Part shown: positions 25,601 through 34,625 of the stretch, piece after piece
Layout of the letters: each line of letters starts with the position of its first letter
Position numbering within the stretch: position 1 is the first letter of the stretch
Assembly (NCBI RefSeq): GCF_028649655.1
Contig: NZ_JAQSLN010000003.1
Coordinates: forward strand, 1,364,001 to 1,428,000
Length of the DNA: 64,000 nt
Direction: 5' to 3'
Source of the DNA: Halobacteriovorax sp. GB3
GTDB lineage: Bacteria > Bdellovibrionota > Bacteriovoracia > Bacteriovoracales > Bacteriovoracaceae
The notes under the pieces: generated by a model
The model's database searches: none
Seen by the model: the letters and a program-made list of their open reading frames with translations, nothing else
What the model was told of the DNA's origin: nothing
Position numbers and translations under genes: made by a program

Positions 25601-26440
25601 ATGTGCCGTCTTTTTGGTTTTAGATCAGTTATTCAGAGTCAAGTCCACGAATCGCTCGTAAGAGCTGATAATGCCCTTGAACTCCAAAGTAATAAACATC
25701 CTGATGGATGGGGTGTCGCCTATTTTGTAGGTGGAGCTCCTCATATTATTAAGTCAGAAAAAACTGCGGTTGATGATGCTATATTCAAAAAAATCTCTGG
25801 TATTGTTTCATCTCAAACAGTCCTTGCTCACATTAGAAATGCGACTCTAGGGCAGGTCAATATACTCAATACCCACCCATTTCAATTTGGTAATTGGGTC
25901 TTTGCTCACAACGGAAATATCAAAGGGTTTGCCGACAAGAAAGAAGAGATTATGAGTCGAATACTCCCTCATCTTCGTCGCTTTATTCTCGGTAATACAG
26001 ATTCAGAAGTTGTCTTCTACTTTATTCTTTCCCACCTTTCTGGAAAGGTTAACCTTTATGACAAAGACTGTAATATTGATGTCCTTGCAGAATCAGTCAA
26101 AGAATCAGTGCAGGCCCTCATTAAAATCATTGGTCCTTACTCTGAAATCGATGATGCCGGAAATACTGAAACATACCTGACTTTTATACTCACCAATGGC
26201 CAAACGATGCTCGCCCATCATGGTGGTAAGAACTTATTCTACTCTACTTACAAAAATCGCTGTGGAGACCGTGACACATGCCCAAGTTTTGCACCAGAGT
26301 GTGAAGCACCGACAGAGACCGGATACGTAAATCACCTCATCTTTTCTAGTGAGCCTCTTTCAGGCGATAACATTTGGCATCCGCTCTCTCCAGGAGAAAT
26401 CATTGGTGTCGATAACGACATGAAACTTCGTCGCTACTAA
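25601..26440 (+). CDS. Class II glutamine amidotransferase (YafJ-like)
   Basis: 279 residues. It starts MCRLFGFRS; Cys2 becomes the N-terminal nucleophile after Met removal, as in class II (Ntn-type) amidotransferases. Other family motifs are HPDGWGVAYF, LAHIRNAT, NTHPFQFGNWVFAHNGNI and NTDSEVVFYF. There is no synthase domain, so it is the stand-alone YafJ/GATase_4 type whose acceptor is unknown. The start is fixed by the conserved MCRLFG, which means that the ribosome-binding sequence is the 3' arm of the preceding terminator hairpin. Confidence 0.9.
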   Translation: MCRLFGFRSVIQSQVHESLVRADNALELQSNKHPDGWGVAYFVGGAPHIIKSEKTAVDDAIFKKISGIVSSQTVLAHIRNATLGQVNILNTHPFQFGNWVFAHNGNIKGFADKKEEIMSRILPHLRRFILGNTDSEVVFYFILSHLSGKVNLYDKDCNIDVLAESVKESVQALIKIIGPYSEIDDAGNTETYLTFILTNGQTMLAHHGGKNLFYSTYKNRCGDRDTCPSFAPECEAPTETGYVNHLIFSSEPLSGDNIWHPLSPGEIIGVDNDMKLRRY

Positions 26441-26514
26441 AGCTTTAATGGCGTTTATTTCCCTCTAAAATTAACTCCCTAATCTACGATAAGATAAATA
26501 TTGATGGGGGTTTT

Positions 26515-26937
26515 ATGCAAAAGAACATCGTCCTACTAGTTTGCCTTATTTTAATTACAGCAATGTCCAGTTCATGGGCCAGAAAACCGGCCGTAGAGCC
26601 TGTTGGAACAATTGTAGTTGAAGAATACAATGCCCCAAAAGAAAATGTTAAAGGCTTCGATTTCAATAAAGAAAGCAAAGCCGAAGCAGTCAAATCTAAA
26701 ACAACAAATTCAAAAATCCGCACAATTAGTTCAGAAAAGACAGAAACAGGCTCAACGGCCGGTGGACTTCTTTTTCTAGTTATTATCGCAGCTGTCCCTT
26801 TTGCATTTTGGTTTGGAATCATGATGGGTGTTAAAACAAATAATTCAGAAGTTTCTAAAAATGCGAAAGCTGAAGTTGATCCAGAAGTCGAAGATCACAA
26901 TGATCATGATGATATGAATTTTCCAAAAGCATCATAG
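26515..26937 (+). CDS. Small membrane-anchored protein, unknown function
   Basis: 140 residues with an N-terminal signal segment (cleavage likely near SSSWA), a hydrophilic stretch of about 65 residues, one membrane helix (GGLLFLVIIAAVPFAFWFG) and an acidic tail containing EDHNDHDDMN. No family recognised. It overlaps the end of the converging gene by six bases. Confidence 0.55.
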   Translation: MQKNIVLLVCLILITAMSSSWARKPAVEPVGTIVVEEYNAPKENVKGFDFNKESKAEAVKSKTTNSKIRTISSEKTETGSTAGGLLFLVIIAAVPFAFWFGIMMGVKTNNSEVSKNAKAEVDPEVEDHNDHDDMNFPKAS

Positions 26938-27579
26938 GTTAGAATACTTCCAAACACCTTTCCCTACATACCGCATGATGTGATTTATCTTTCCAGAACT
27001 CGTAATCACTTCTTTCACATTATCTTCGTCAATATCAACGACATTCATCTCGTAACGTCTTCTCTGATACCTTCCTAGGTGATCTTTTTTCTCATACCAA
27101 TATGGGGCTCCTCTATTCATCTTTAAATCTTTAAGTTCACCATTTTCAAATGAAAGAATATAGAGTCGACCTGTCGCTGTTGATTCCACATAAGAAGTAA
27201 CTCCCTCAAAGAAGTAGAAAACTAATGCTTTGATATTTTTTGATATCTCAACTAATCGAATGCGATGAACTTGAGCTTTGGCACCAAGAGATTGAAACTT
27301 GTATTCAAATAATTTTTCCCTTTTGAAGTCGTAGAGTTCAAACCAATAGGTACCATCCTTATAAATAAAGTTGAGACCTTCTCGACGATCATTACCATTG
27401 AGATCAACAAGATAGAGAGGCGATCTTGCGAGGTACTGATGCTTTAACTCAACTTTTACCCCTTCATTTTCTTTAAGAACTTCACCCGTGAAAAGAGAAC
27501 GAAAAACCAGCTCATCTTGTGCCCAAGAATGAGTCCATAGGAAAAGTGTTAAAAAAAGGATAATTGCGCGCTTTGCCAT
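26932..27579 (-). CDS. Secreted protein with VCBS/FG-GAP-like calcium motifs
   Basis: 215 residues with a signal peptide ending at SWA. Two segments, VDLNGNDRREGLNFIY and VDIDEDNVKEVITSSG, have the D-x-[ND]-x-[DN]-x-x-x-E spacing seen in FG-GAP/VCBS calcium loops that sit in beta-propeller blades. Length allows only part of a propeller. No enzyme motif is visible. The assignment is based on these loops alone. Confidence 0.5.
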   Translation of the reverse strand: MAKRAIILFLTLFLWTHSWAQDELVFRSLFTGEVLKENEGVKVELKHQYLARSPLYLVDLNGNDRREGLNFIYKDGTYWFELYDFKREKLFEYKFQSLGAKAQVHRIRLVEISKNIKALVFYFFEGVTSYVESTATGRLYILSFENGELKDLKMNRGAPYWYEKKDHLGRYQRRRYEMNVVDIDEDNVKEVITSSGKINHIMRYVGKGVWKYSNL

Positions 27580-27698
27580 ATCTATATTCTAGGGACAATC
27601 CCCTCTTTTAGTAAGGGGGCAGGAGTTCACAGACCATAGAAAGTGAGATAAAGTTAAAGACCAACAATTTCGCTAAACTATGCATAAAAGAGGAAAAA

Positions 27699-28451
27699 AT
27701 GGACTTTTCACTGGCCCATATCAAGTCGGAAAATCAACTCATCTACAGAGTTTTTAGTCAAAAGAACGAAGATTTTAAAGTCATGGACCTAGAGGAGCTA
27801 GATGATTTAGAAGTTCAAGGCCTTTTTTATGATGATGAACTCTATGAGAGTGAGCAAGTTAAGCTTTTTCTTCAGGAGCAATCAAAATTCCTCCCAATTC
27901 GCTCTAGTTCAGAAACGGGAATGAATAGCGATGAGTTTTCCAATGTAGAAATGGGAAAAATGAGATCTATCTTTGAAAAAATCAGTTCGAGTTGGGTTCT
28001 CCAAAATAATATAACTCTTTTAGAGGAACTCTTCCCTGTTATCGACCATCTCAATGCTATTTGGCCAAACGACAGAACAACATTCTTTGAAGAGTTATGG
28101 TTCATTCTAAAAAATAACTTAGGAGCTAAAGAGCTTAAGATTATTTTTAACGATATTGAAATGGGCAAAAAAGAAAATGAGAAGAATAAACTCATTAAGG
28201 CCCGTATTGAAGGAAAGAAACTCCCTCACCCATTCTCTGGTGGAGAATTTGAAGACAAGGTAATGGGTCACTATGAAGAAGAGTTCAATCAGAGTTTTAA
28301 TGTCGTTGAATATGATGCCCACAAGGGCGAGCTAGTTATTGCTGCAACAATTAAGAAGAGTCCAGTTCTTATCATGGCAAAAGTTTACGATGTTTCGAGA
28401 ATACAACAATCAGTTTTAAAGACCTTATTTACAGGGCTTTCTAGAGAATAA
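27699..28451 (+). CDS. Cytoplasmic protein of unknown function
   Basis: 250 residues with no signal peptide or membrane segment; GAGG lies five bases before the ATG. It is acidic in the N-terminal third and more basic around 150-175. The final 80 residues contain LPHPFSGGEFEDKVMGHYEEEF and end in LKTLFTGLSRE. No family recognised. It is isolated on the plus strand and closed by a strong terminator. Confidence 0.6.
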   Translation: MDFSLAHIKSENQLIYRVFSQKNEDFKVMDLEELDDLEVQGLFYDDELYESEQVKLFLQEQSKFLPIRSSSETGMNSDEFSNVEMGKMRSIFEKISSSWVLQNNITLLEELFPVIDHLNAIWPNDRTTFFEELWFILKNNLGAKELKIIFNDIEMGKKENEKNKLIKARIEGKKLPHPFSGGEFEDKVMGHYEEEFNQSFNVVEYDAHKGELVIAATIKKSPVLIMAKVYDVSRIQQSVLKTLFTGLSRE

Positions 28452-28476
28452 AAAAGGGCCATCAATTGGCCCTTTT
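28452..28476. terminator. Bidirectional terminator
   Basis: AAAAGGGCCA-TCAAT-TGGCCCTTTT, a perfect ten-pair stem with A- and T-tracts on both sides, lies between converging genes ending at 28451 and 28480. Confidence 0.88.
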
Positions 28477-28479
28477 ATA

Positions 28480-29571
28480 TTACCTTCCAGATGAGTCTGG
28501 TTGATATGTATCTGGAAGATCACTTGAACTTTTAACTTTTTTCTTTCCGCGCTTCTTTCGTTCCATATTATAAATCATCTTTGCATCATAATTCTTATCA
28601 ATCATACAATTACGAAGATCGGTATAAGGCTGACACTGCTTTTTAACATATGCTCTATAAATTTTTTCGTTGTACTCATTAACTTCTTTTATGCGAAGAG
28701 AATCGACATAAAAACCTGTTTTCCTTTTCATTGCCTTAATCTCTTCCTTATAAATAGAACTCAGCATCGATTCACAATTAAAGTCACTACTCGCATAGGA
28801 AGGAAAGTAAGTCTTAACCTTCTCTGCTAAATCTGTTCTCGATGAAGCATAATTGAGAAGGTCTTCCATTTTAAAAGAAAAATACTCTTGTTCATCCTCA
28901 CCTGTTTCACACTCTCTGGCCTTTTGAGCGATTTCATCCATAACCTTACTAAAGTTACTCTTTGTCGCTTCATTCATCTCATCATCACAAAAGACACACC
29001 AAGAGTGCTCTTTGAAATTCTCCCCTAGGAGAATAACTGTTGCAAGAGTTAGATCTTCAAAGTTTTCATCATCGGCGTAAACGGGAGATATAAAGAAATC
29101 AATCAAAGTCGTCTTAGCTCTGTAATTTAATAGGGCCTTCATTGCCATTTCATAATCTTTAATACTCGTTTTATTTAAATAAAACTTCACACCATTAATG
29201 AGTATAAACTTATTAAAAAGAGTATCCGTATTAAATTGAATCTTTGTTCGACCAAGATTCACATAGGCAGTCTGCTCTTTAAGCTCAATCTTTGGGAGTG
29301 AATCTATTTTTTTATTCTTAAGATAATCACTCATTTTCTTTCTTAGATCTTTTGACTTTATTCCATCGAGAAGCTTTGAAGGATTCTTATTCGATTTATT
29401 ATAAGCCGCGACTTTCAAAACAAATTTTTCATAAAAATAGCTATCAAAAGAATTAACTAAGGCTTTATTGGACATAGAATGAATACGTGTTCTCGACTTT
29501 TGAGTTTGCGAAAAACTATTTAAAGAAAGAATCGTACATAGAATGATAAAAAATTTCATAAAGCTCCTCAT
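28480..29571 (-). CDS. Secreted protein of unknown function
   Basis: 363 residues with a signal peptide; translation may begin at 29571 or four codons later at 29559, which has GAGGAG close upstream. The mature region has a Cys pattern (WCVFCDDE around 193-200, then ARECETG, FNCES, QCQPYTDLRNC) that could bind metal or form disulfides. No family recognised. A 6-bp TCGATA hairpin lies directly upstream of the first ATG. Transcribed alone or after the lipoprotein gene 95 bases upstream. Confidence 0.6.
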   Translation of the reverse strand: MRSFMKFFIILCTILSLNSFSQTQKSRTRIHSMSNKALVNSFDSYFYEKFVLKVAAYNKSNKNPSKLLDGIKSKDLRKKMSDYLKNKKIDSLPKIELKEQTAYVNLGRTKIQFNTDTLFNKFILINGVKFYLNKTSIKDYEMAMKALLNYRAKTTLIDFFISPVYADDENFEDLTLATVILLGENFKEHSWCVFCDDEMNEATKSNFSKVMDEIAQKARECETGEDEQEYFSFKMEDLLNYASSRTDLAEKVKTYFPSYASSDFNCESMLSSIYKEEIKAMKRKTGFYVDSLRIKEVNEYNEKIYRAYVKKQCQPYTDLRNCMIDKNYDAKMIYNMERKKRGKKKVKSSSDLPDTYQPDSSGR

Positions 29572-29665
29572 TCGATAAAACCTATCGAGAACTGTCTTAA
29601 ATAATTTATATCTTCTTTATAATTCTAAATCCTGGGCAATAATGGCCTTTCCTAACATTCCTATC

Positions 29666-30877
29666 TTAATATAGTTCCACATATCCAAAGAGTGATTTTT
29701 CATGCTCTACAGACATAAGTTCTTTTTTTATAAGTCCGCTAGCAACCTCAATGAAATTCCTATGAGAGACTTCACTGATAAGTCCCGTATTTAGATCCAC
29801 CCTATTGTCTTTTGTCCAAATCGTTCCAACCTCGACATTTTCAATCCAAGAGGACTTTTTGAGTTTAATCCTAACTGATGGACAGCTAGAGAAGAATGGG
29901 TGATCAAAAGAGTAGAGTTTAGATTTATGATGCAAACGAGTGATGGCAAGAGATTTTCCTTTCTCATCAACAATGACAAACTCCTTAAGAGAGTCCTCTA
30001 TCCTCTGTTTCTTATATCCCAGAAATCTTCGATTTCTACTTTCTACTCTTTCAGTTGTATCGGCCACTCCATTTTTGAGAATAACTTCGCTTCTAGACGT
30101 TTCAAAGATGGGTAGTTTTTCAAATAGCGCGCCAAGGTGGAGTTTCATATGATTTTGCTGACAGACTCTTCCAAGTTCAACCTCACTTGCCTCACTAAAA
30201 TAGGTATTCTTTTTGAGAGATTGATTCAACATGTAGAATGGCAAAATAAATGATAGGTCCTTTGAAGACGACTCAAATTGGATGAGAGAGTCTCCTCGAA
30301 GACCTGATTTATGGCCTAAACGGTGTATTTTTTCATTCGCTTTTTTTTGAATCTTTCCCATTGAATTTTTATTAAATGAGAGGGACTCTGACTTTAGTAG
30401 AATCCTCATGCCACTGTATTGCTCAGGTAATTTGTAAACGAAACGATATTTTTTTCCACCAAGAGGAAAGAAAACTATATTCTTATCTATTAAAAAACTC
30501 TCATGCTTTGTATCAACAACGAATAGTGAAAATGATTCATCTGATAATTTTCGATTGAATTCTATTTTAAAGTCTAAGTAATTTGGCATTTCATCGAGAT
30601 AATCGAATAAAAGCTTAAATTGTCCCCTTCTTTCCAAAAACTCATCTCTCTCTCCCAACTGACCATTATTCTCGAAAGTAGCACTTTTAACGAGCGTCTC
30701 AACAATATGACGATCTACTTTATTTTTTCGATGAGAAAGAGAAATAACTTTTAAATCGATCTTTTCTGCTTGTTCATTATTAATTGAAGCAAGTTGTGGC
30801 ATTTCTTTTAGCTGATTTTCCTTGCCACAAGAAAATAAAGTTAACAAAAAAAAAGCGTGTAGTGAATATTTGAACAT
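29666..30877 (-). CDS. Lipoprotein of unknown function
   Basis: 403 residues with a lipobox LFSC (Cys17). The mature part alternates strands and charged turns, suggestive of a beta-sandwich protein, and has cysteines near 255 and 335. No family recognised. GGAGG lies six bases before the ATG but is inside the 3' arm of a 10-bp hairpin, so translation may depend on opening that structure. Confidence 0.6.
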   Translation of the reverse strand: MFKYSLHAFFLLTLFSCGKENQLKEMPQLASINNEQAEKIDLKVISLSHRKNKVDRHIVETLVKSATFENNGQLGERDEFLERRGQFKLLFDYLDEMPNYLDFKIEFNRKLSDESFSLFVVDTKHESFLIDKNIVFFPLGGKKYRFVYKLPEQYSGMRILLKSESLSFNKNSMGKIQKKANEKIHRLGHKSGLRGDSLIQFESSSKDLSFILPFYMLNQSLKKNTYFSEASEVELGRVCQQNHMKLHLGALFEKLPIFETSRSEVILKNGVADTTERVESRNRRFLGYKKQRIEDSLKEFVIVDEKGKSLAITRLHHKSKLYSFDHPFFSSCPSVRIKLKKSSWIENVEVGTIWTKDNRVDLNTGLISEVSHRNFIEVASGLIKKELMSVEHEKSLFGYVELY

Positions 30878-30884
30878 AAGATAC

Positions 30885-30918
30885 CTCCAGTTCTTCTTAC
30901 TTAAAACGAGAACTGGAG
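30885..30918 (-). promoter_or_regulatory. Hairpin that hides the ribosome-binding site of the 29666-30877 lipoprotein gene
   Basis: CTCCAGTTCT and AGAACTGGAG form a perfect 10-bp stem with a 14-base loop. On the minus strand the 3' arm contains GGAG of the Shine-Dalgarno just before the start codon at 30877. No T-run follows, so it is not a typical terminator. Confidence 0.5.
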
Positions 30919-30973
30919 ATGGTCATATAAATTTAAAATGAGTATTCGATTTTTTCGTTTTTGAAATAGATTA

Positions 30974-31321
30974 TTAAGAGCCGAATCTACCTAACTGTTC
31001 TCCAGAGAGAACGTGAAAGTGAGTATGAAAAACAGTTTGACCCGCAAGGCTTCCTAAGTTCGTTACAACCCTAAAGCCACCATCTTTTTCCAACCCCTCT
31101 TTTTCAGAGTAATTTTTAATAGCAGAGAATACATCAGCAACTTGCTTGGGATCATTCCCCATCATTTCATTAACATTTTTAGAGTGTTCTTTATGAATAA
31201 AAAGTAAATGAATCTTTGCTTGAGGATACAAGTCCTGAAACCCGATAACATTTTCATCTTCGTAAACTTTTGTACTTGGGATTTCCCCTTTAAATATTTT
31301 ACAAAAAAGGCAATCATCCAT
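30974..31321 (-). CDS. HIT-family nucleotide hydrolase, HinT-like
   Basis: 115 residues. The N-terminus has CLFCKIFKGEIPS and YEDENVIGFQDLYPQAKIHLLFI; the histidine triad HTHFHVL ends near residue 104. These match HinT-type purine nucleoside phosphoramidases. CxxC at 4-7 could bind zinc. It lies 17 bases after murA and is the last gene of the prfA-prmC-murA-hit run. Confidence 0.92.
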   Translation of the reverse strand: MDDCLFCKIFKGEIPSTKVYEDENVIGFQDLYPQAKIHLLFIHKEHSKNVNEMMGNDPKQVADVFSAIKNYSEKEGLEKDGGFRVVTNLGSLAGQTVFHTHFHVLSGEQLGRFGS

Positions 31322-31338
31322 ATTAAACCTCCAAAAAA

Positions 31339-32592
31339 TTAAGAATTAACTTTCTCGATTTTCACATCTAACTTAGAAAGCTTTTCTGCTAATTTCTCAT
31401 AGCCTCTCTCTAAGTGGTAAACACGATCAATAGTCGTTTTTCCTTCGGCGCAAAGAGCTGCGAGAACAAGCGCAGCAGAAGCTCTTAAATCAGTACACAT
31501 AACAGGTGCAGCTTTAAGAGGTGTTCCCCCCTCAATAACAGCAGTATTACCTTGTAGACTAATCTTAGCACCTAAACGGTTGAGTTCAGGTACGTGCATA
31601 AAGCGGTTTTCAAAAATATGTTCAGCAACAATCGACACACCTTTTGCCTGTGTCATAAGTGCGATCATTTGAGCTTGAGCATCAGTTGGGAAACCTGGAA
31701 ATGGTGCCGTATCAATTTTTGCAGCAGTTAACTCGCAAGGAAGAGTCTTCACATAGTCTTCTCCTACTTCAAACTTCGCCCCCATGTCTTTTAGGATTTC
31801 GATAACAAAGTCTAGATGATGTGGATTAAACTTACTTACTTTCAACTCTGATTGAGTCATAAGCCCGGCCATAATATATGTGGCCGCTTCAATACGATCA
31901 CCAATGGCTTCGTATTCGACTTCATGAAGTTCATCAACACCTTCTACGATAATACTAGAAGTACCAATTCCTGTAATTTTAGCACCCATAGCATTTAGAA
32001 AGTTTGCAAGATCATCAATCTCAGGCTCTTTTGCAGCATTTTCAATAATTGTTTTACCATTAGCAAAAACGGCGGCCATCATAAGGTTCTCAGTAGCACC
32101 AACAGATGGGAAAGCAAGTGCGAGAATATTTCCTTCTAACCCACCTTCACAAGTTGCTTCAACATAACCAGCTTCGAGATTAATCTTTGCACCTAGTTTT
32201 TCTAGGTTAGAAAGGTGAAGATCAATTGGTCTTGTTCCAATAGCACAACCACCAGGAAGCGAAACCTTAGCTTTTTTGAGCCTTGTTAAAAGAGGTCCTA
32301 GTGTAAAAATAGAGGCCCTCATTGTTTTAACGAGGTCATATGTCGCTTCATGAGAATTTAAGTTTTTCGCATTGAAAGTTGTCACATTTCCATTTGTCGT
32401 TACTTCAACACCAAGATTAGAGAGTAACTTGATCATTGTCTTAATATCTCTAAGCTCTGGTAAGTTCTTCAAGTGAATTGGTTTATCATTTAAAAGTACG
32501 GCCGCTAAAATCGGAAGATAAGCATTCTTAGCTCTAGATATTTCAACTTCACCATTTAACTTTACTGGCCCTTCTATAATTAATTTATCCAT
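31339..32592 (-). CDS. murA: UDP-N-acetylglucosamine 1-carboxyvinyltransferase
   Basis: 417 residues, the normal MurA length. It catalyses the first committed step of peptidoglycan synthesis, adding enolpyruvate from PEP to UDP-GlcNAc in the cytoplasm. Lys22-Asn23 (RAKNAYLP) and the active-site loop LPGGCAIGTRP with Cys116 are present, so the enzyme should be fosfomycin-sensitive by that criterion. The two-domain EPSP-synthase-like repeat runs throughout. Its start overlaps the end of prmC by 13 bases. Confidence 0.96.
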   Translation of the reverse strand: MDKLIIEGPVKLNGEVEISRAKNAYLPILAAVLLNDKPIHLKNLPELRDIKTMIKLLSNLGVEVTTNGNVTTFNAKNLNSHEATYDLVKTMRASIFTLGPLLTRLKKAKVSLPGGCAIGTRPIDLHLSNLEKLGAKINLEAGYVEATCEGGLEGNILALAFPSVGATENLMMAAVFANGKTIIENAAKEPEIDDLANFLNAMGAKITGIGTSSIIVEGVDELHEVEYEAIGDRIEAATYIMAGLMTQSELKVSKFNPHHLDFVIEILKDMGAKFEVGEDYVKTLPCELTAAKIDTAPFPGFPTDAQAQMIALMTQAKGVSIVAEHIFENRFMHVPELNRLGAKISLQGNTAVIEGGTPLKAAPVMCTDLRASAALVLAALCAEGKTTIDRVYHLERGYEKLAEKLSKLDVKIEKVNS

Positions 32593-33488
32593 TTTTTCCT
32601 CGCAATTAAAAAACGATCCCTTGAAGTGTAATCCTCTTTAACTTCAACATTAGTGAAGCCAATTTTCTTTGCAATGTCAGCAAGTTTTTGCAGATGATCT
32701 TCATGACCTTCCATTAAAAAGACACCCTCTTCAAGAAGAGAGTCATAGGCTTGGGCAAAGAGTTTTTCAAACCATTCAAAGTATGTTTCATCATTTAAAT
32801 AGAGCGCTAAATGAGGTTCATATTGATCAACTTGATCGTGAACTTGATTGCGATCAATTGACTCCATAATATAAGGAGGATTGCTAACAATCACATGAAA
32901 TTTTTCGTCAATATCTTTCAAACGATCAGTCTGAATAAAATGAACCGAAGACTCTTTTAATATTTTAAATCTTAAATTGTAGTAATTTCTTTTGGCCACA
33001 ATAAGGGCCTTCTTTGAGATATCAGTAGCAATTGCATTTACTGGGCGTTGAATTTCTTGTACCGCCGATAAAACAATCGCTCCACTTCCCGTTCCAATAT
33101 CGCAAATCCTTAAATTCTCATCCGTCTTTTTTATCCATTCTTTCATCTCACTAACTGTGCACTCGACAAGAATCTCAGTCTCATCCCTTGGAATTAAGAC
33201 ATCAGGTGTAACGAAAAATTCAGACTTATAAAAATAAGAACGCAAGCGGATATACTCAAGAGGATACCCGCGCTTTAGATATTCAAAAAACCTAGAAATG
33301 GGAGAATTCAATGTAGGAATAAATCGACTTTCAAATAAGTCGTCTACATTGATTTGATAATGAAGGCAGAAACTTTCAAGCTCTTGCTTTAATCTTCTTG
33401 GAGCTAAACCAGGATAACTTCTTAAAAGCATATCTTTATGCTCTCTATAAAAGTCCTCCGTATACTCTCCAAAAGATTTTCCCTTCAT
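32580..33488 (-). CDS. prmC: Peptide chain release factor N5-glutamine methyltransferase
   Basis: 302 residues. An N-terminal helical domain binds release factor and a Rossmann domain carries DIGTGSGAI at 130-138 and the catalytic NPPY at 203-206. PrmC methylates the GGQ glutamine of release factors. The gene directly follows prfA, whose product is its substrate, with no intergenic bases, an arrangement conserved in many bacteria. Confidence 0.94.
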   Translation of the reverse strand: MKGKSFGEYTEDFYREHKDMLLRSYPGLAPRRLKQELESFCLHYQINVDDLFESRFIPTLNSPISRFFEYLKRGYPLEYIRLRSYFYKSEFFVTPDVLIPRDETEILVECTVSEMKEWIKKTDENLRICDIGTGSGAIVLSAVQEIQRPVNAIATDISKKALIVAKRNYYNLRFKILKESSVHFIQTDRLKDIDEKFHVIVSNPPYIMESIDRNQVHDQVDQYEPHLALYLNDETYFEWFEKLFAQAYDSLLEEGVFLMEGHEDHLQKLADIAKKIGFTNVEVKEDYTSRDRFLIARKKWIN

Positions 33489-34556
33489 TTACTCTTCCTG
33501 ACCCTTTAGTAGCTCAGCTTGATTGTGCGCGATAAGAGCATCCACAACAGGAGCAAGATCACCTTCAATAATTTTATCAAGAGAATATAGAGTTAAGCCT
33601 ATTCTGTGATCAGAAAGCCTTCCCTGTGGAAAGTTGTATGTTCTAATACGCTCAGAACGATCTCCTGTTCCAACAAGACCTTTTCTTTCGGCCGCTTCCA
33701 CTTCGTGCTTCTTTCTCATGATTTCATCATAGATACGAGCAGCAAGAATCTTTAGGGCCTTCTCTTTGTTTTTAAGCTGTGATCTTTCATCCTGACAAGC
33801 GACAACTGTGTTTGTAGGCTCGTGTGTTACACGAACAGCAGAGTCAGTTGTGTTAACCGACTGTCCACCAGCACCACTTGAGCGGTAAACATCAATACGA
33901 ACTTCGTTAAGATCAAGTTTGAAATCTACTTCATCAGCTTCAGGAAGAATAGCTACAGTAATTGTAGATGTGTGAACACGCCCCTGAGATTCCGTTTTAG
34001 GAACTCGCTGAACTCTATGAACACCAGATTCATATTTTAGTTTAGAATAAACTTTATCCCCAGTTACAGAGAAAATAACTTCTTTAATCCCTTCATCACC
34101 TTCAGAGATTGAAATGAGTTCGTGCTTCCATCCGTTATCGCGAATATAGTTTTGATACATTCTAAAAACATCTCCAACAAAGATCGAAGCTTCATCACCA
34201 CCAGCTCCAGCTCTGATTTCAACGATAACGTTTTTATCATCGAGCGGATCTTTTGGAAGAAGAAGAATCGTTAAGCGCTCTTCATATGGTGCAATCTGTC
34301 CTTCATTTTCAGAAAGAACTTCTTTTGCCATTTCACGCATATCTTCGTCTTTTTCATTTTTTAGAATTTCTTTCGCTTCCTCAATGTCTTCTTTGATTTG
34401 CTTATATTCTCTAAAGACTTGAACAATCTCTTCAAGATTTGCTCTTTCAGAAGAAATCTTTTTGAACTCATCCTGACGATCATAAATTGTTGGGTCAGCT
34501 AGTTTTTCTGTCAATTCTTCATAACGATCAACAACAGCATCTAACTTATCAAACAT
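33489..34556 (-). CDS. prfA: Peptide chain release factor 1
   Basis: 355 residues from the ATG at 34556, preceded by AAGGA six bases upstream; a longer frame to 34592 would run into the terminator hairpin. RF1 reads UAA and UAG: the codon-recognition tripeptide is PKT (186-188, the RF1 PxT form) and the catalytic GGQ is at 230-232 in SSGAGGQSVN. First gene of prfA-prmC-murA-hit, placed 25 bases after the rho terminator. Confidence 0.95.
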   Translation of the reverse strand: MFDKLDAVVDRYEELTEKLADPTIYDRQDEFKKISSERANLEEIVQVFREYKQIKEDIEEAKEILKNEKDEDMREMAKEVLSENEGQIAPYEERLTILLLPKDPLDDKNVIVEIRAGAGGDEASIFVGDVFRMYQNYIRDNGWKHELISISEGDEGIKEVIFSVTGDKVYSKLKYESGVHRVQRVPKTESQGRVHTSTITVAILPEADEVDFKLDLNEVRIDVYRSSGAGGQSVNTTDSAVRVTHEPTNTVVACQDERSQLKNKEKALKILAARIYDEIMRKKHEVEAAERKGLVGTGDRSERIRTYNFPQGRLSDHRIGLTLYSLDKIIEGDLAPVVDALIAHNQAELLKGQEE

Positions 34557-34580
34557 ATATATTCCTTTATAAAACCAAAA

Positions 34581-34602
34581 GGGCCAACCCAAAGGTCGGC
34601 CC
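34581..34602 (-). terminator. Intrinsic terminator between rho and prfA
   Basis: GGGCC-A-ACC-CAAA-GGT-C-GGCCC, an eight-pair stem with one mismatch, followed on the minus strand by TTTTGGTTTTAT. It lies 23 bases beyond the rho stop codon and only 24 bases before the prfA start, so read-through probably supplies part of prfA expression. Confidence 0.75.
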
Positions 34603-34625
34603 TATTTTTAAATCAATTTAATGGT

